NCBI RefSeq assembly: GCF_963678635.1
Contig: NC_087064.1
Span: 84,065,847 to 84,129,846, forward strand
Length of the DNA stretch: 64,000 nucleotides
Reading direction: 5' to 3'
Source: Symsagittifera roscoffensis
Lineage: Eukaryota; Xenacoelomorpha; Acoela; Convolutidae
Below, one piece after another: positions 34,223 through 45,367 of the stretch; positions within the stretch are counted from its first letter, which is position 1; each line of letters opens with the position of its first letter. Made by a program: the position numbers and the translations under genes. The notes below the pieces were generated by a model. The model made no database searches. It had not been told where the DNA came from and saw only the letters and a program-made list of their open reading frames with translations.

Positions 34223-34418
34223 TCAGATTCTTCAGAGATTAGACAAATGTCAATACATATATCAAGAAATTGATTGTCTTTACACTTTGTACAAACACCG
34301 ATTCTATTCAAGTATTGTCACATCAAGTCGGGAAGTATTCAATCAGCTTATTTGCGGTGTTCAGCATAATTTACGACGGAAAGGAGATATAAAAATACCA
34401 AGCGTATCAAGAAAATGA
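34223..34418 (+). pseudogene. Opposite-strand terminal exon, left-arm copy
   Basis: After an ATATATCTTAG acceptor, 65 codons are open to a TGA: QILQRLDKCQYIYQEIDCLY, then VFNQLICGVQHNLRRKG. In the right arm the same exon (minus strand, about 37810-37980) has TAA in place of a Tyr codon. Upstream (33.87-34.0 kb) a second protein-like stretch (MILRLKENGSKQYESYGSS) may be an earlier exon. The gene would read toward the palindrome centre, opposite to its neighbours. No family recognised. Confidence 0.4.
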
Positions 34419-35200
34419 CTCGTGTCAACTTTTTTTATTAGTTTCGAAAATAAAATTTTAAAAATATTTTGCTTGATGTAACTTTTTTCATGAGTTCTTA
34501 CAAAACACATGCAAAACTTATTTTTTCTTATGCAAATGCAAAAAACGCAAAATTTTATGGTAAAAAACTTGTTAAATCATTGCCAGAAAGTTTCAACATT
34601 TTTGTTTTCGAGTGTTACTCCATATCTTAAAACATTGTTTTTCTGATATCCCTGATCAACAGACATGCAAAAAGTAGATTTTTTATGATCGAAAAAAAAA
34701 GCAAGAAATTCATTCACTTTAATCATTAACAGTGCAAGAAAAAGTTGTATAATAATTTTTAGAAAAGCAAAAGCATTAATTAAAATTTTCCTAATTTGCA
34801 AGTTTTTCTTTGATTTTTTAAAAAGTATGCAAAAATGTTAAGAAAAACAATGCACTGTAATGATAATTTCATCATGTATGCAAAAACTGAGCTGTTTTTT
34901 TATCGAGCCGTAAAAATTGATCTGAAAAACTTTGGAAGATGAAATTATTTTAACTGTTTTTATCATCTTGCAAATTTAACACCATCTTGCAAGATGTTTT
35001 TTATCAGGTCTGTAAAAAATGATCTGACAAAATTGTTTTCAGTTTTTTTAAGATATTGCAAAAATTTTGTCTTTTGCAAAGTGCATGTATAGGATTTTTC
35101 AAAAAAAGTACTTCAACCCTAAACTCTTACGTCATATCTTTGTTCTTATCTCTTTAATATAAAACTACTAGATGCGAAAAAAAAATTACAAAACCCAAGA
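34419..35200. other. AT-rich interval with TTGCAAAA-type runs (left arm)
   Basis: No gene seen. Repeated short motifs of the type TTGCAAAA/TGCAAAAA recur every few tens of bases. The mirrored stretch is 36830-37800. It separates the central gene from the opposite-strand exon. Confidence 0.45.
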
Positions 35201-35215
35201 TAATAACCAAAATAT

Positions 35216-35764
35216 TTACAAATCAAAGAGCTGTCGAGCAGCTGAGTTCTCAAAATTTTGCAAGTTCTCAATGGAGCGCAAAACTGGTCTTGCCTCCATC
35301 GCCGGTGGTTGTCTTGGTGGTTTGCTGACTGGAGTTCTTGGCTCAGAGAATCCCTCATCCTCTTCGATAGTGATTGGGTTCTGCACAGCTCCTTCTTCTT
35401 CCCGAGGAAAGAGGAAATCTTCGACTGGTTGTGCCACATATCTAGAGTCAGGAATCTCGGGCTAGTTCATTCCCACATGCTCAGACACTTCCTCCATCAT
35501 TTGCATGGTTCCAAGTTGGTTCTCTGTGATGAGAACTTGCGTCATATGTTGTTCGTTGAAATCTCTTCGGATTATCTCCACCATGTGCCAGACTTGAGTT
35601 GGGATGTCCGTTTGAGCCAGAAAAACTCCAGACACTGTTTCTCGCACTTGAATTTGTACTAGATCAGGTGAAAATTCTACCGAGAACATAAGCTTGCTGT
35701 TTTGCACTGAGAAGATCATTTCCAGCAATAAGTTGAGTAAAAGATACAGAGTAAAATGAACCAT
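35216..35764 (-). pseudogene. Central palindrome gene, left copy (in-frame TAG)
   Basis: From the ATG at 35764 the frame starts MVHFTLYLLLNLLLEMIFSV, resembling a signal peptide or membrane anchor, then about 80 residues of mixed sequence. It meets TAG at 35462-35464 and continues in the same frame for 81 more codons, rich in Glu and Pro (FPREEEGAVQNPITIEEDEG), to TAA at 35216. In the right copy the sense bases are present but one base is missing at the same spot. The gene reads outward from the spacer. No family recognised. Confidence 0.6.
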
Positions 35765-35838
35765 GGATTTACAGTTAAGAGGGAAGTAGTTGACGTTTAT
35801 GCATGTCACAGGTCTTCCCCCAATAAATTTTGATAAAA

Positions 35839-36127
35839 ATTCAAGTATTTGTTTTTGTGCTTGGAGACGACAATGTGTAAAAAGTACCTAAATTAGAACT
35901 TTGTTTCCAACTGAACTTATTTTTATTCAAGAATTCCATAAAAGAAAGCTGAAATCTGATTGGACACGTCTACAATCCAAATAAGGAAAATCAATTCTGA
36001 TTGGTTATACCCACACATTCGAGTTAAAGTATTTAGAGCTGAGAGAGGAGGTAGTTGATGGTAGTAAAAAAGAAAATAAAATAATTTTTAGGTTAGAGAA
36101 ATGGGTACCGTGAACTAATATTTGGTT
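35839..36127. promoter_or_regulatory. Palindrome spacer, probable bidirectional promoter region
   Basis: About 290 bp with no counterpart on the other arm, lying between two copies of the same gene that read away from it. It contains two TCTGATTGG motifs (35955-35963 and 35995-36003), 40 bp apart; the second is preceded by ATAAGGAAAATCAA, as in the 53 bp arrays upstream of the zinc-finger genes. ATTGG is an inverted CCAAT box. The promoter role is inferred from position and motif sharing. Confidence 0.5.
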
Positions 36128-36201
36128 TTTTATCAAAATATATTGGGGGAAAACCTGTGACATGCATAAACGTCAACTACTTCCCTCTTAACTGTAAATC
36201 C

Positions 36202-36779
36202 ATGGTTCATTTTACTCTGTATCTTTTACTCAACTTATTGCTGGAAGTGATCTTCTCAGTGCAAAACAGCAAGCTTATGTTCTCGGTAGAATTTTCACCT
36301 GATCTAGTACAAATTCAAGTGCGAGAAACAGTGTCTGGAGTTTTTCTGGCTCAAACGGACATCCCAACTCAAGTCTGGCACATGGTGGAGATAATCCGAA
36401 GAGATTTCAACGAACAACATATGACGCAAGTTCTCATCACAGAGAACCAACTTGGAACCATGCAAATGATGGAGGAAGTGTCTGAGCATGTGGGAATGAA
36501 TACCCCGAGATTCCTGACTCTATATATGTGGCACAACCAATCGACGATTTCCTCTTTCCTCGGGAGGAAGAAGGATCTGTGCAGATCCCAATTACTATCG
36601 AAGAGGATGAGGGGTTCTCTGAGCCGAGATCTTCAGTCAGCCAACCGCCAAGACAACCACCGGCGATGGAGGCAAGACCAGTTTTGCGCTCCATTGAGAA
36701 CTTGCAAAATTTTGAGAACTCAGCTGCTCGACAGCTCTTTGATTTGCAAATATTTTGGTTATTGTCTTGGGTTTTGTAA
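36202..36779 (+). pseudogene. Central palindrome gene, right copy (frameshift)
   Basis: ATG at 36202. The first ~100 codons are the same as the left copy apart from one Met to Val change. At about 36501 one base is missing relative to the left arm, so the natural frame is lost and the translation runs into an unrelated frame. The Glu/Pro-rich C-terminal part remains legible at 36528-36779, where the last stop is also displaced by a TAA to TGC change. As in the left arm, no intact protein can be made. Confidence 0.6.
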
Positions 36780-38479
36780 TTTTTATTTCGCATCTAGTAG
36801 TTTTATGTTAAAGAGATAAGAACCAAGAGATAAGGTGAGAGTTTATTGAAAAATTTGTAGTACACGTTTTGAAAAATCCTATTCATGCACTTTGCAAAAC
36901 ACAAAATTTTTGCAAGATCATAAAAAATTTGAAAGCAATTTCGTCAGATCAATTTTTACAGACTTGATTAAAAAACATCTTAGTTTTTGCATACATGATG
37001 AAAACATCATTACATCTTTTTGCAACTTGCAGTGTTTTTCTGAATTTTTTTTGCATAATTTTGAAAATTCAAAAAAAAATTCGCAAATTAGGAAAATTTT
37101 TATTAAATGTTTTTAATTTTAGAAAAATATTATATAATTTGTTCTTGCACTGTTAATAATTAAAGTAATTGATTTTCTTGCTTTTATTTTTGATCATAAA
37201 GAAATCTATTTTTCGCATGTATGTTGATCAATAATATCAGAAAAACAATGTATTAGGATAGGGAATAGCACTCGAAAACAAAAATGTTGGAACTTTTTGG
37301 CAATGAATTAACAAGTTTTTTACAATAAAACTTTGCGTTTTTTGCAGTTGCATAAGAATAAAATAAGTTTGATTTTTGCATATGTTTTATAAAAAAGTCA
37401 TGAAAAAAAGTTGCAGCAAGCAAAACTTGTTCTCAAAAAATTTAGCACACTTGTTGATAAAAAAAATTACAACTTTTGCAACAAGTAAAGAAATATTTTT
37501 ATAAATTTATTCGTTGAAAAGCATTTAAAATGAAATATAATTATCTTTGACAAGATTTTATGAAGAAATGTTCAAAAATTAAAAGAAAAAATGATCAACT
37601 CATTATTTGCAGAAACATAACCATCAATGAAACAATCAATTATTTTGAACAAATCAGTTTCATTTTCTGAGTTTTGAACATTTCGAATTCTGTCTAACAA
37701 AACTGAGCCCAGAGTTTGCGTAAATGCAAATTTTTGATTAGAATTTAGATAAAGTTTTTTGATTGTTTTCTAAACGAGTCTTTTCTTTCATACAATTGGT
37801 TTTTTATAGCTCCTTTTTATCGTAAATTATGCTGAACACCGCAAATAAGCTGATTGAATACTTGCCGACTTGATGTCACAATACTTGAATAGAATCTGTG
37901 TTTTTACAAAGTGTGAAGACAATCAATTTCTTGATATATGTATTGATATTTGTCTAATCTCTGAAGAATCTGGCTAAGAGATGTTCCTATTAAATTTAAA
38001 TAAAACTTGCAACTTTCCAAAAAACAGAAAGAACCGTGAGTAGACGCGCAAAAATCTTGGGTTACTAAGTTTTATTCGTAAAATTTGTTGAAAGTAGAAA
38101 ACAATTATTTACGTTTCAATCTGAATAAAAACTTGGAAGAGAGTGACATACAGCAGCTTTTATTGAGAAGAATAATTTTTGCAGAAACTGGTGGATTTAT
38201 GGAGTAGTAGTAACGACTACGGAATTTCCATAAAGGGAAACTTCATACAAAACCTACCAGATTTGGTACTACTTCCATATGACTCATACTGCTCACTTCC
38301 AATTTCTCTTAACCTCAAAATCATTTCCCCCATTTCTCCTCATCTGATCAGTTTTCTCTTCGAAAATGTACTCAAGAAAAGTTGATAGTCCCAACTAAAT
38401 TGAATTTTCAAAAAATCAAAAAAGAATTGGGAGATTTGGTTGGTAATTGGAACCGTGCTTTCAACTTTTGAAAATAAAT

Positions 38480-39835
38480 GATTTGGCAAAAATAAGTCTC
38501 ATTAAATCTATCTTAGTGAAAAAGAAGAAAAGCAATATCGGCAATCTGGAATACAGTTAATCACGATGCTGAAAACCTTGGATTCGTACATATATATGAA
38601 GCCAAATCTGGTTAAGAATCAACTCTGGATCAAGAGCTCGACATCTGTAACAGAGCATATGAAATATCAAAATTCAACACGAGGAGGGTGTGTGTCACAA
38701 TCAAGAAGTACAATATAAACAAGACACCCTACAATAAGATTCGACTCTTCACTGCAAAGGTAAATGAAGACTTGAAGCAAATTTCATTTGTCAGCTATAC
38801 TTCGAATGAATTCGAAGATCTCTACCAAATTTTGAGAGACTATGTTTTTCGATAAAAGTAAGTCTCAGTATTGCTTTGTAGCGTTTTGTATGTTTGGTAA
38901 TTAACATATTGTTGGTTCAAAACTATATTTTTTCACTGAAGTCAATTTTTATAGCTATGATATTTCAGAAAAAGTCAGACAAAACACACAATTTAATTCA
39001 AATTAACAAAAAAAAACATTAAACAATTATCACTTGATATTCCAGTTATTGTTCGAAAAATTACAAAAAAACCTAATTTATGACTGTTTTTGTCTAAATA
39101 TAAGCACATTTTGTCTAATTTGAACAAAATTACAACCAAAAAGCTAAATGAAAACCTCAATTAATTTTTGAATTTATCTATTTCATTGATTGTTTTAATT
39201 TTTTTTAAAATTGAGATTTTGATATTTAAATCAATTTTCTAAATGAGGAAAAAAGTTTTGATGGTGATTAGAATTACGAGTTTATTAAGTTTTTTGTTTA
39301 TTTCAGAAAGAAAAAAGTTTCTATCAAAAGCGTTTTCAATGTCTGAAATGGACCTTAATCAGATTTTAAAATTGAACTACTACAAAAACTACAAGGATGG
39401 TGCACAGATGATGTTGATGGAGATTGTATTAGTTTTAACTTGTAAAGAAACACATTAAGTTCAATAGTTTTGCTGAAAAGATGGAGAGGAGATTTTACAA
39501 AAGAAGAGTACTGCCACATTTATTAACAATGTTTTTTTAATTAGAATAGTTAAGTCAGATTCAGTGGTCTATCAGTAAAAAACAAAACATTGGAAGAGCT
39601 TATGAAAAAAAAATTGGAGATAAAGAACATCAATTTGAATATTGTTTTGAATTTGATACAAAGACAAAATCTAGATTTGTCAGAAATTTTTTTAATTGAT
39701 AATCCAAATTTAATAGACTTCCGGTTGTTTATACTACAATTCATCAAAAAGAAAACAATAAAAATGTATATTTTGTTAATTTCTTTTTTCACTGGTTAGA
39801 AATCGAAAAAATCAATAAAATTTTGATAGTATTTA
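38480..39835 (+). pseudogene. Spliced two-exon gene, right-arm copy (frameshifted)
   Basis: Mirror of the left gene. Exon A (about 38516-38856) has lost its frame in the first third but retains Lys (AAG) at the codon that is TAG on the left. The donor GTAAG is kept, with a 2 bp loss before it. Exon B starts after GTTTATTTCAG (about 39306) and is broken by indels after about 50 codons (KKFLSKAFSMSEMDLNQIL...). Non-functional as it stands. Confidence 0.6.
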
Positions 39836-40067
39836 AAAAAAATTGAATTAAGTTTCGAAAAACAATATAAAGCTGACAAAAAATTTAATCTATCTCACTT
39901 TGGTGTCAAATACATATGTTAGTTATGTTAGAAAATTTTTCAGTAACAATGATGGATTGGGGAATTTCATAAACATAGTTTTGTTCTGATCTAAAAATGT
40001 TTTGAAATCTGTGAATAATTCAATCTAATTTGTTAAGATCACAAATATTATCTGTGAAGGAGTGCTC

Positions 40068-40250
40068 AATTCTGAACGGTTGATATCAAAAAAGATAAAA
40101 TTTCCTTATAAGTAAAGCCCGATTCTGATTGGTTGATATCAAAAAAAAAATAAATTTTCCTAATAAGTAAAACCCGTTTCTGATTGGTTGATATCAATAG
40201 ATAAAGCTTTCCTTATAAGAAATGATCGATAATGATTGGTTGATATCAAA
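40068..40250 (+). promoter_or_regulatory. CCAAT-type repeat array upstream of right zinc-finger gene
   Basis: Four units of about 50-58 bp: CGATTCTGATTGGTTGATATC, then an A-run and TTCCT(A/T)ATAAG. Motif cores lie near 40075, 40122, 40173 and 40232. They face the zinc-finger gene about 250 bp downstream. Confidence 0.62.
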
Positions 40251-40481
40251 ACGTTTGAAAACTTCATGGTTAGATTGGACAAATTTTTTCATCCTGATCA
40301 AATAGGATGATATCCATTCTGATTTCCCTTCACCTTAAAAATCATTGACTAAAAATTTCGCTGTTTTTATTTGTTTTATTAATTTTTGCAGCTATTCAAC
40401 TCTTTGTATTAGAAAAATTCGGGACATTCTAAAACTCCCATTTATTCTCAAATTCGTCAATTACTTATTGAGATGCCGTGA

Positions 40482-40700
40482 CTGAATAGAAAAAAAAGAG
40501 TTGCTTGTCTTGAATGTGGCAGAGAACACACACATAAATATGCGTCAAGACATCGTAGAACCTGTGGTGTTTTGAAGTGTTCGAACTGTAACTTTTATAC
40601 TTATAGCAGCGAGGAACACACTAATCATTTCAAGAAGAAGCATTCTTTTTTTCAACATAGTGTCAATTTATGTGCTCAGCAGTCTCCATACCCACTTTAA
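40482..40700 (+). pseudogene. Zinc-finger gene, right-arm copy (fingers intact, upstream stop)
   Basis: 73 codons without ATG directly after a TGA (40479-40481). First finger CLECGREHTHKYASRHRRTC is a full C-x2-C-x11-H-x3-C. Second finger CSNCNFYTYSSEEHTNHFKKKH is C-x2-C-x12-H-x4-H. Both keep all zinc ligands, unlike the left copy. The upstream coding part is closed by the TGA where the left arm has a Ser codon. Probably a DNA-binding protein; no closer family assigned. Confidence 0.6.
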
Positions 40701-40740
40701 GAGAAGAAAAAATTAATATTTTTATTAAAAACTTAGGACA

Positions 40741-43700
40741 ATTTACTATGAATACTAGTTTTTACTCAGTCTGAAATACAATTGCAATGAAATTGAAAAA
40801 TTCTATTAAAAACTATGCAGTTTTTTTATCACAATTCTAGGTCTGTCATTTTTTTTATTCAAGGGGGGTTGATTGACGATACAGACAGCAAAAATCGAGT
40901 TCAAATTGTTCTGAAAATTTCCATGGAAATTGATCCAAAAATCTTTAGCCAACAGTAAAAACTCCATTGGTTGCAAGCTTGAGGAGACTTTGTTGCGATG
41001 AATTTGTAGTAAAAGTGGATAACATACGCTAATGAGTGGTTAAGTATTTGTTTAAAAACTGTAGAAAAAACTAGATATTTGTAAAACATTGACTAATTGA
41101 AAGATTTTGCCCTGTTGCCATTTAAAGTTTTCCTTGTTCAGTGATTGTAAAACTGTTCATAGAGTAGTGCGTTATTAAGCAGATAATTCGGACTTTGTTT
41201 CGATAAGTTTGTAGTAAAAGTGCGTAACATACGCTAATGAGTGGTTAATTATTCGTTTAAAAACTGTAAAAAAACTGAACTTTTGTAAAACATCGACTAA
41301 TTGAAAGGTTTGGCCTAGTTGCCATTTTAAAGTTTTCCCTATTTAGTGGTTGTAAAAGCGTTCATAGAGTAGTGCGTTATTAAGCAGATAATTGGATTTG
41401 ATTTGTTAAGAATTATAGTTTTCTACTGTTTTTTGACGATTTCAGAAAAGATGAAAAAATGTATGTTTGTGCTAACCTTTGAAAATTTCAAGATAATCAT
41501 TTCATTACACATCATTCTCAACCAAAGAATTACCTCAATGTAGAAAATCAGATCTGAAACAGCACTATAAAGTTATCAGGTTGAGCAAATCAAATAAAGA
41601 CTTTTAGCAAAGGATTCATGGTTTTACTTCAGCTTCGAATTATTGAACGTTCGTTGAAACGATACATTTTTTATCTAAAATTCAATTTTCATGTTAAAAT
41701 TTGTAGAAATTGGATTATTTTGATAGATAATAGATGCAGCAGAAAGTGATAAAATGCTAAAATGAGATAGAAACTCAGTTTAATTCATTAGGATTGTTGA
41801 GATAATTTTACTAAAATTTGGCTTATAAAGTTTATCTTGAGAAAAAGTCAGACATAAAAAATGTCAAAGATTTGTATTTATGTGTAATTCATTAGAAAAG
41901 TTTGTTATCATTTGATACATTAGGCAGCTTTATATGACAATTTAGATCTTTTGAGGATAATTTTTGTAAAGTAAACCCAATCAGACATCTCTTGGAAGAA
42001 GATGCATGAAGCATAAATCAAAAACTTGCTTTCAAGATCTACATTTCATTTTTTTCACTATAGAGTTTTTTGCTCGATAAACATAGGAAAGTTATAAAAT
42101 TGTTCCAGTTTGCACCTTGATTTCCTTTGCAAAATCAATTTTTTGAGTTGCGCTCTTTTAGACGTTTTTAGATATTGTAGATGTTAGGAACTAGGTTCCC
42201 TTGCGTATTTCCTGAGGTTTTCAGGTTATAAGTAATAGAGCTGCTCTTAATTTGTTCTTGAATTGTTAAAACACACTTTTATATTCTCATTTTTTACATA
42301 TGTTTTTGAATTGTTTAATTAGCACCGATTCTTTCTCACTTGGATATTCTTGAGAAAACTTCCGTCATAAATAAAGAATAAAAAGCGATTTAATAACTAT
42401 TTTGCAAGAAAAGTGATATTTATTGAATCCAAAAGTTGTATTTTTGCTTAAATAGTTTACTGTAGCAATTTAACAAGAGAACTTTGAGGAAGACACTTAC
42501 TTTTTTTATCGTAATGATCAGGCAGTATCAGTTCTAATTTTATCTCTGTTCGTTCAATTTACTATGAATACTAATTTTTACTCAGTCTGAAATACAATTG
42601 CGATGAAATTGAAAAATTCTATTAATAACTCTGCAGTTTTTTTATCACAATTCTAGGTCTGTCATTTTTTTTATTCAAGGGGGGTTGATTGACGATACAG
42701 ACAGCAAAAATCGAGTTCAAATTGTTCTGAAATTTTCCATGGAAATTGATCCAAAAATCTTTAGCCAACAGTAAAAACTCTATTGGTTGCAAGCTTGAGG
42801 AGACTTTGTTGCGATGAATTTGTAGTAAAAGTGGATAACATACGCTAATGAGTGGTTAAGTATTTGTTTAAAAACTGTAGAAAAAACTAGATATTTGTAA
42901 AACATTGACTAATTGAAAGATTTTGCCCTGTTGCCATTTAAAGTTTTCCCTGTTCAGTGATTGTAAAACTGTTCATAGAGTAGTGCGTTATTAAGCAGAT
43001 AATTCGGACTTTGTTTCGATAAGTTTGTAGTAAAAGTGCGTAACATACGCTAATGAGTGGTTAATTATTCGTTTAAAAACTGTAAAAAAACTGAACATTT
43101 GTAAAAATTGACTTATTGAAAGGTTTCACCTAGTTGTCTTTCATTTGTTTGAAAACTGTAAAAAAAAACTGGATATTTGTAAAACATCGACTAATTGAAA
43201 GGTTTTGCCTAGTTGCCATTTTAAAGTTTTCCCTATTTAGTGGTTGTAAAAGCGTTCATAGAGTAGTGCGTTATTAAGCAGATAATTGGGTTTGATTTGT
43301 TAAGAATTATAGTTTTCTACTGTTTTTTGACGATTTCAGAAAAGATGAAAAAATGCATGTTTGTGCTAACCTTTGAAAATTTCAAGATAATCATTTCTTT
43401 ACACATCATTCTCAACCAAAGAATTACCTCAATGTAGAAAATTAGATCTGAAACAGCACTATAAAGTTATCAGGTTGAGCAAATCAAATAAAGACTTTTA
43501 GCAAAGGATTCATGGTTTTACTTCAGCTTCGAATTATTGAACGTTCGTTGAAACGATACATTTTTTATCTAAAATTCAATTTTCATGTTAAAATTTGTAG
43601 AAATTGGATTATTTTGATAGATAATAGATGCAGCAGAAAGTGAGAAAATGCTAAAATGAGATAGAAACTCAGTTTAATTCATTAGGATTGTTGAGATAAT

Positions 43701-44450
43701 TTTACTAAAATTTGGCTTATAAAGTTTATCTTGAGAAAAAGTCAGACATAAAAAATGTCAAAGATTTGTATTTATGTGTAATTCATTAGAAAAGTTTGTT
43801 ATCTTTTGATACATTAGGCAGCTTTATATGACAATTTAGATCTTTTGAGGATAATTTTTGTAAAGTAAACCCAATCAGACATCTCTTGGAAGAAGATGCA
43901 TGAAGCATAAATCAAAAACTTGCTTTCAAGATCTACATTTCATTTTTTTCACTATAGAGTTTTTTGCTCGATAAACATAGGAAAGTTAAAAAGTTGTTCC
44001 AGTTTGCACCTTGATTTCCTTGGCAAAATCAATTTTTTGAGTTGCGCTCTTTTAGACGTTTTTAGATATTGTAGATGTTAGGAACTAGGTTCCCTTGCGT
44101 ATTTCCTGAGGTTTTCAGGTTATAAGTAATAGAGCTGCTCTTTATTTGTCCTTGAATTGTTAAAACACACTTTTATATTCTCATTTTTTACATATGTTTT
44201 TGAATTGTTTAATTAGCACCGATTCTTTCTCACTTGGATATTCTTGAGAAAACTTCCGTCATAAATAAAGAATAAAAAGCGATTTAATAACTATTTTGCA
44301 AGAAAAGTGATATTTATTGAATCCAAAAGTTGTATTTTTGCTTAAATAGTTTACTGTAGCAATTTAACAAGAGAACTTTGAGGAAGACACTTACTTTTTT
44401 TATCGTAATGATCAGGCAGTATCAGTTCTAATTTTATCTCTGTTCGTTCA
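40741..44450. repeat. 1.8 kb tandem duplication in right arm
   Basis: 40741-42558 and 42559 to about 44450 agree almost base for base (offset 1818 bp, with an extra ~80 bp near 43080-43170 in the second). Inside each copy a ~210 bp segment with ACATACGCTAATGAGTGGTTAA is itself repeated. The left arm has a single copy, so the duplication happened after the palindrome formed. Confidence 0.92.
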
Positions 44451-45367
44451 ATTGATACTATTTTCCTCCTAAATTCTCCGGTTCTGACTTAATTTTCTTG
44501 CAAAGTGAGTTCAAAACCGATAATACGTTTTGAGCAGAAAGCAAGAATAACTTTAAAACATAGAACATATCTACGGAAATTCATGAAAATTATGTTGCAG
44601 AAGCAACAGAGAGATAATCATCAGTTATGAACAAGATTTTTTTGAGATTGAGCCAATATCGTATAAAATTTTTAAATAAATTTATACCATTTTTAGTCAA
44701 TTTGAGCAATTAACTGTTCAATGTTTATCTTTTATCTGAAATTCATTTTTAATAACGTGAAAAACTTCTCAGAAGTTGTAATATTGTTTTTACAAATTTG
44801 GGTTAACCACTGAGAAAAAACTGAGGAGGAGTTAAATCATGGAGTTTGATCTAGAAATTTTGTAGAATATTGCTCTTAATGTTCTTTTGAATTGAAAATA
44901 TTTTTTCAATTCTACCTGAATTGGACAAAAAATTAGTTAATTACCAAAACAAAGGTTGATAATGAAAATTTTTGGGTAGATTTGATTAATTTTTTTCTTT
45001 CTCAAAAATTACGGTTAATTTCACTATTCTCCCGAGGAATCGGAAGTTTCAATATTGAATCAGCTATTATGAGCTTTCTCGTTAACGTTGAGAGCATTAT
45101 AAAACCTGCTTTCTAGCTCCGATTATGCTAAAACTTATCGTATTTCAATATTTTGTTTGAAAATTTTGGAAAAATCCAAAATTTTATTGAAACTTTTGTA
45201 TCATTGTCTCAACATGATGCCGTTTAGTATGCAATTTGAACTCAGTTTTACACTCTGTACGTACGTACGTATATTGTTTCTATTAGATCAGAAGCAACAA
45301 AAAAATTAACTAAAACTATGAGATTTCCCCAATTTTTTCCAAATACTTGAAATTTTTGCAGTTTTTT

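Larger units (their letters stand above)
28920..35838. repeat. Left arm of giant palindrome
   Basis: The whole arm is the reverse complement of 36128-45367. Landmarks pair up: the zinc-finger gene (31.6-31.9 kb with 40.4-40.7), the CCAAT-type array (32.0-32.2 with 40.07-40.25), the spliced gene (32.4-33.7 with 38.5-39.8) and the central gene (35.2-35.76 with 36.2-36.78). Identity is near 100% next to the spacer and about 90% further out, with many small indels. Confidence 0.95.
36128..45367. repeat. Right arm of giant palindrome
   Basis: Reverse complement of 28920-35838, longer mainly because 40741-42558 is repeated at 42559 to about 44450 and small repeats lie inside that block. The outer tip (CCCCAATTTTTTCCAAATACTTG) matches the left tip; beyond 45367 similarity stops. 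Confidence 0.95.

Noticed and set aside
28920-45367. Palindrome as an assembly or amplification artefact
   Set aside because: Arms differ by about 10% with independent indels, nonsense changes and a one-sided 1.8 kb duplication, which artefacts would not create. Long reads would still be decisive.
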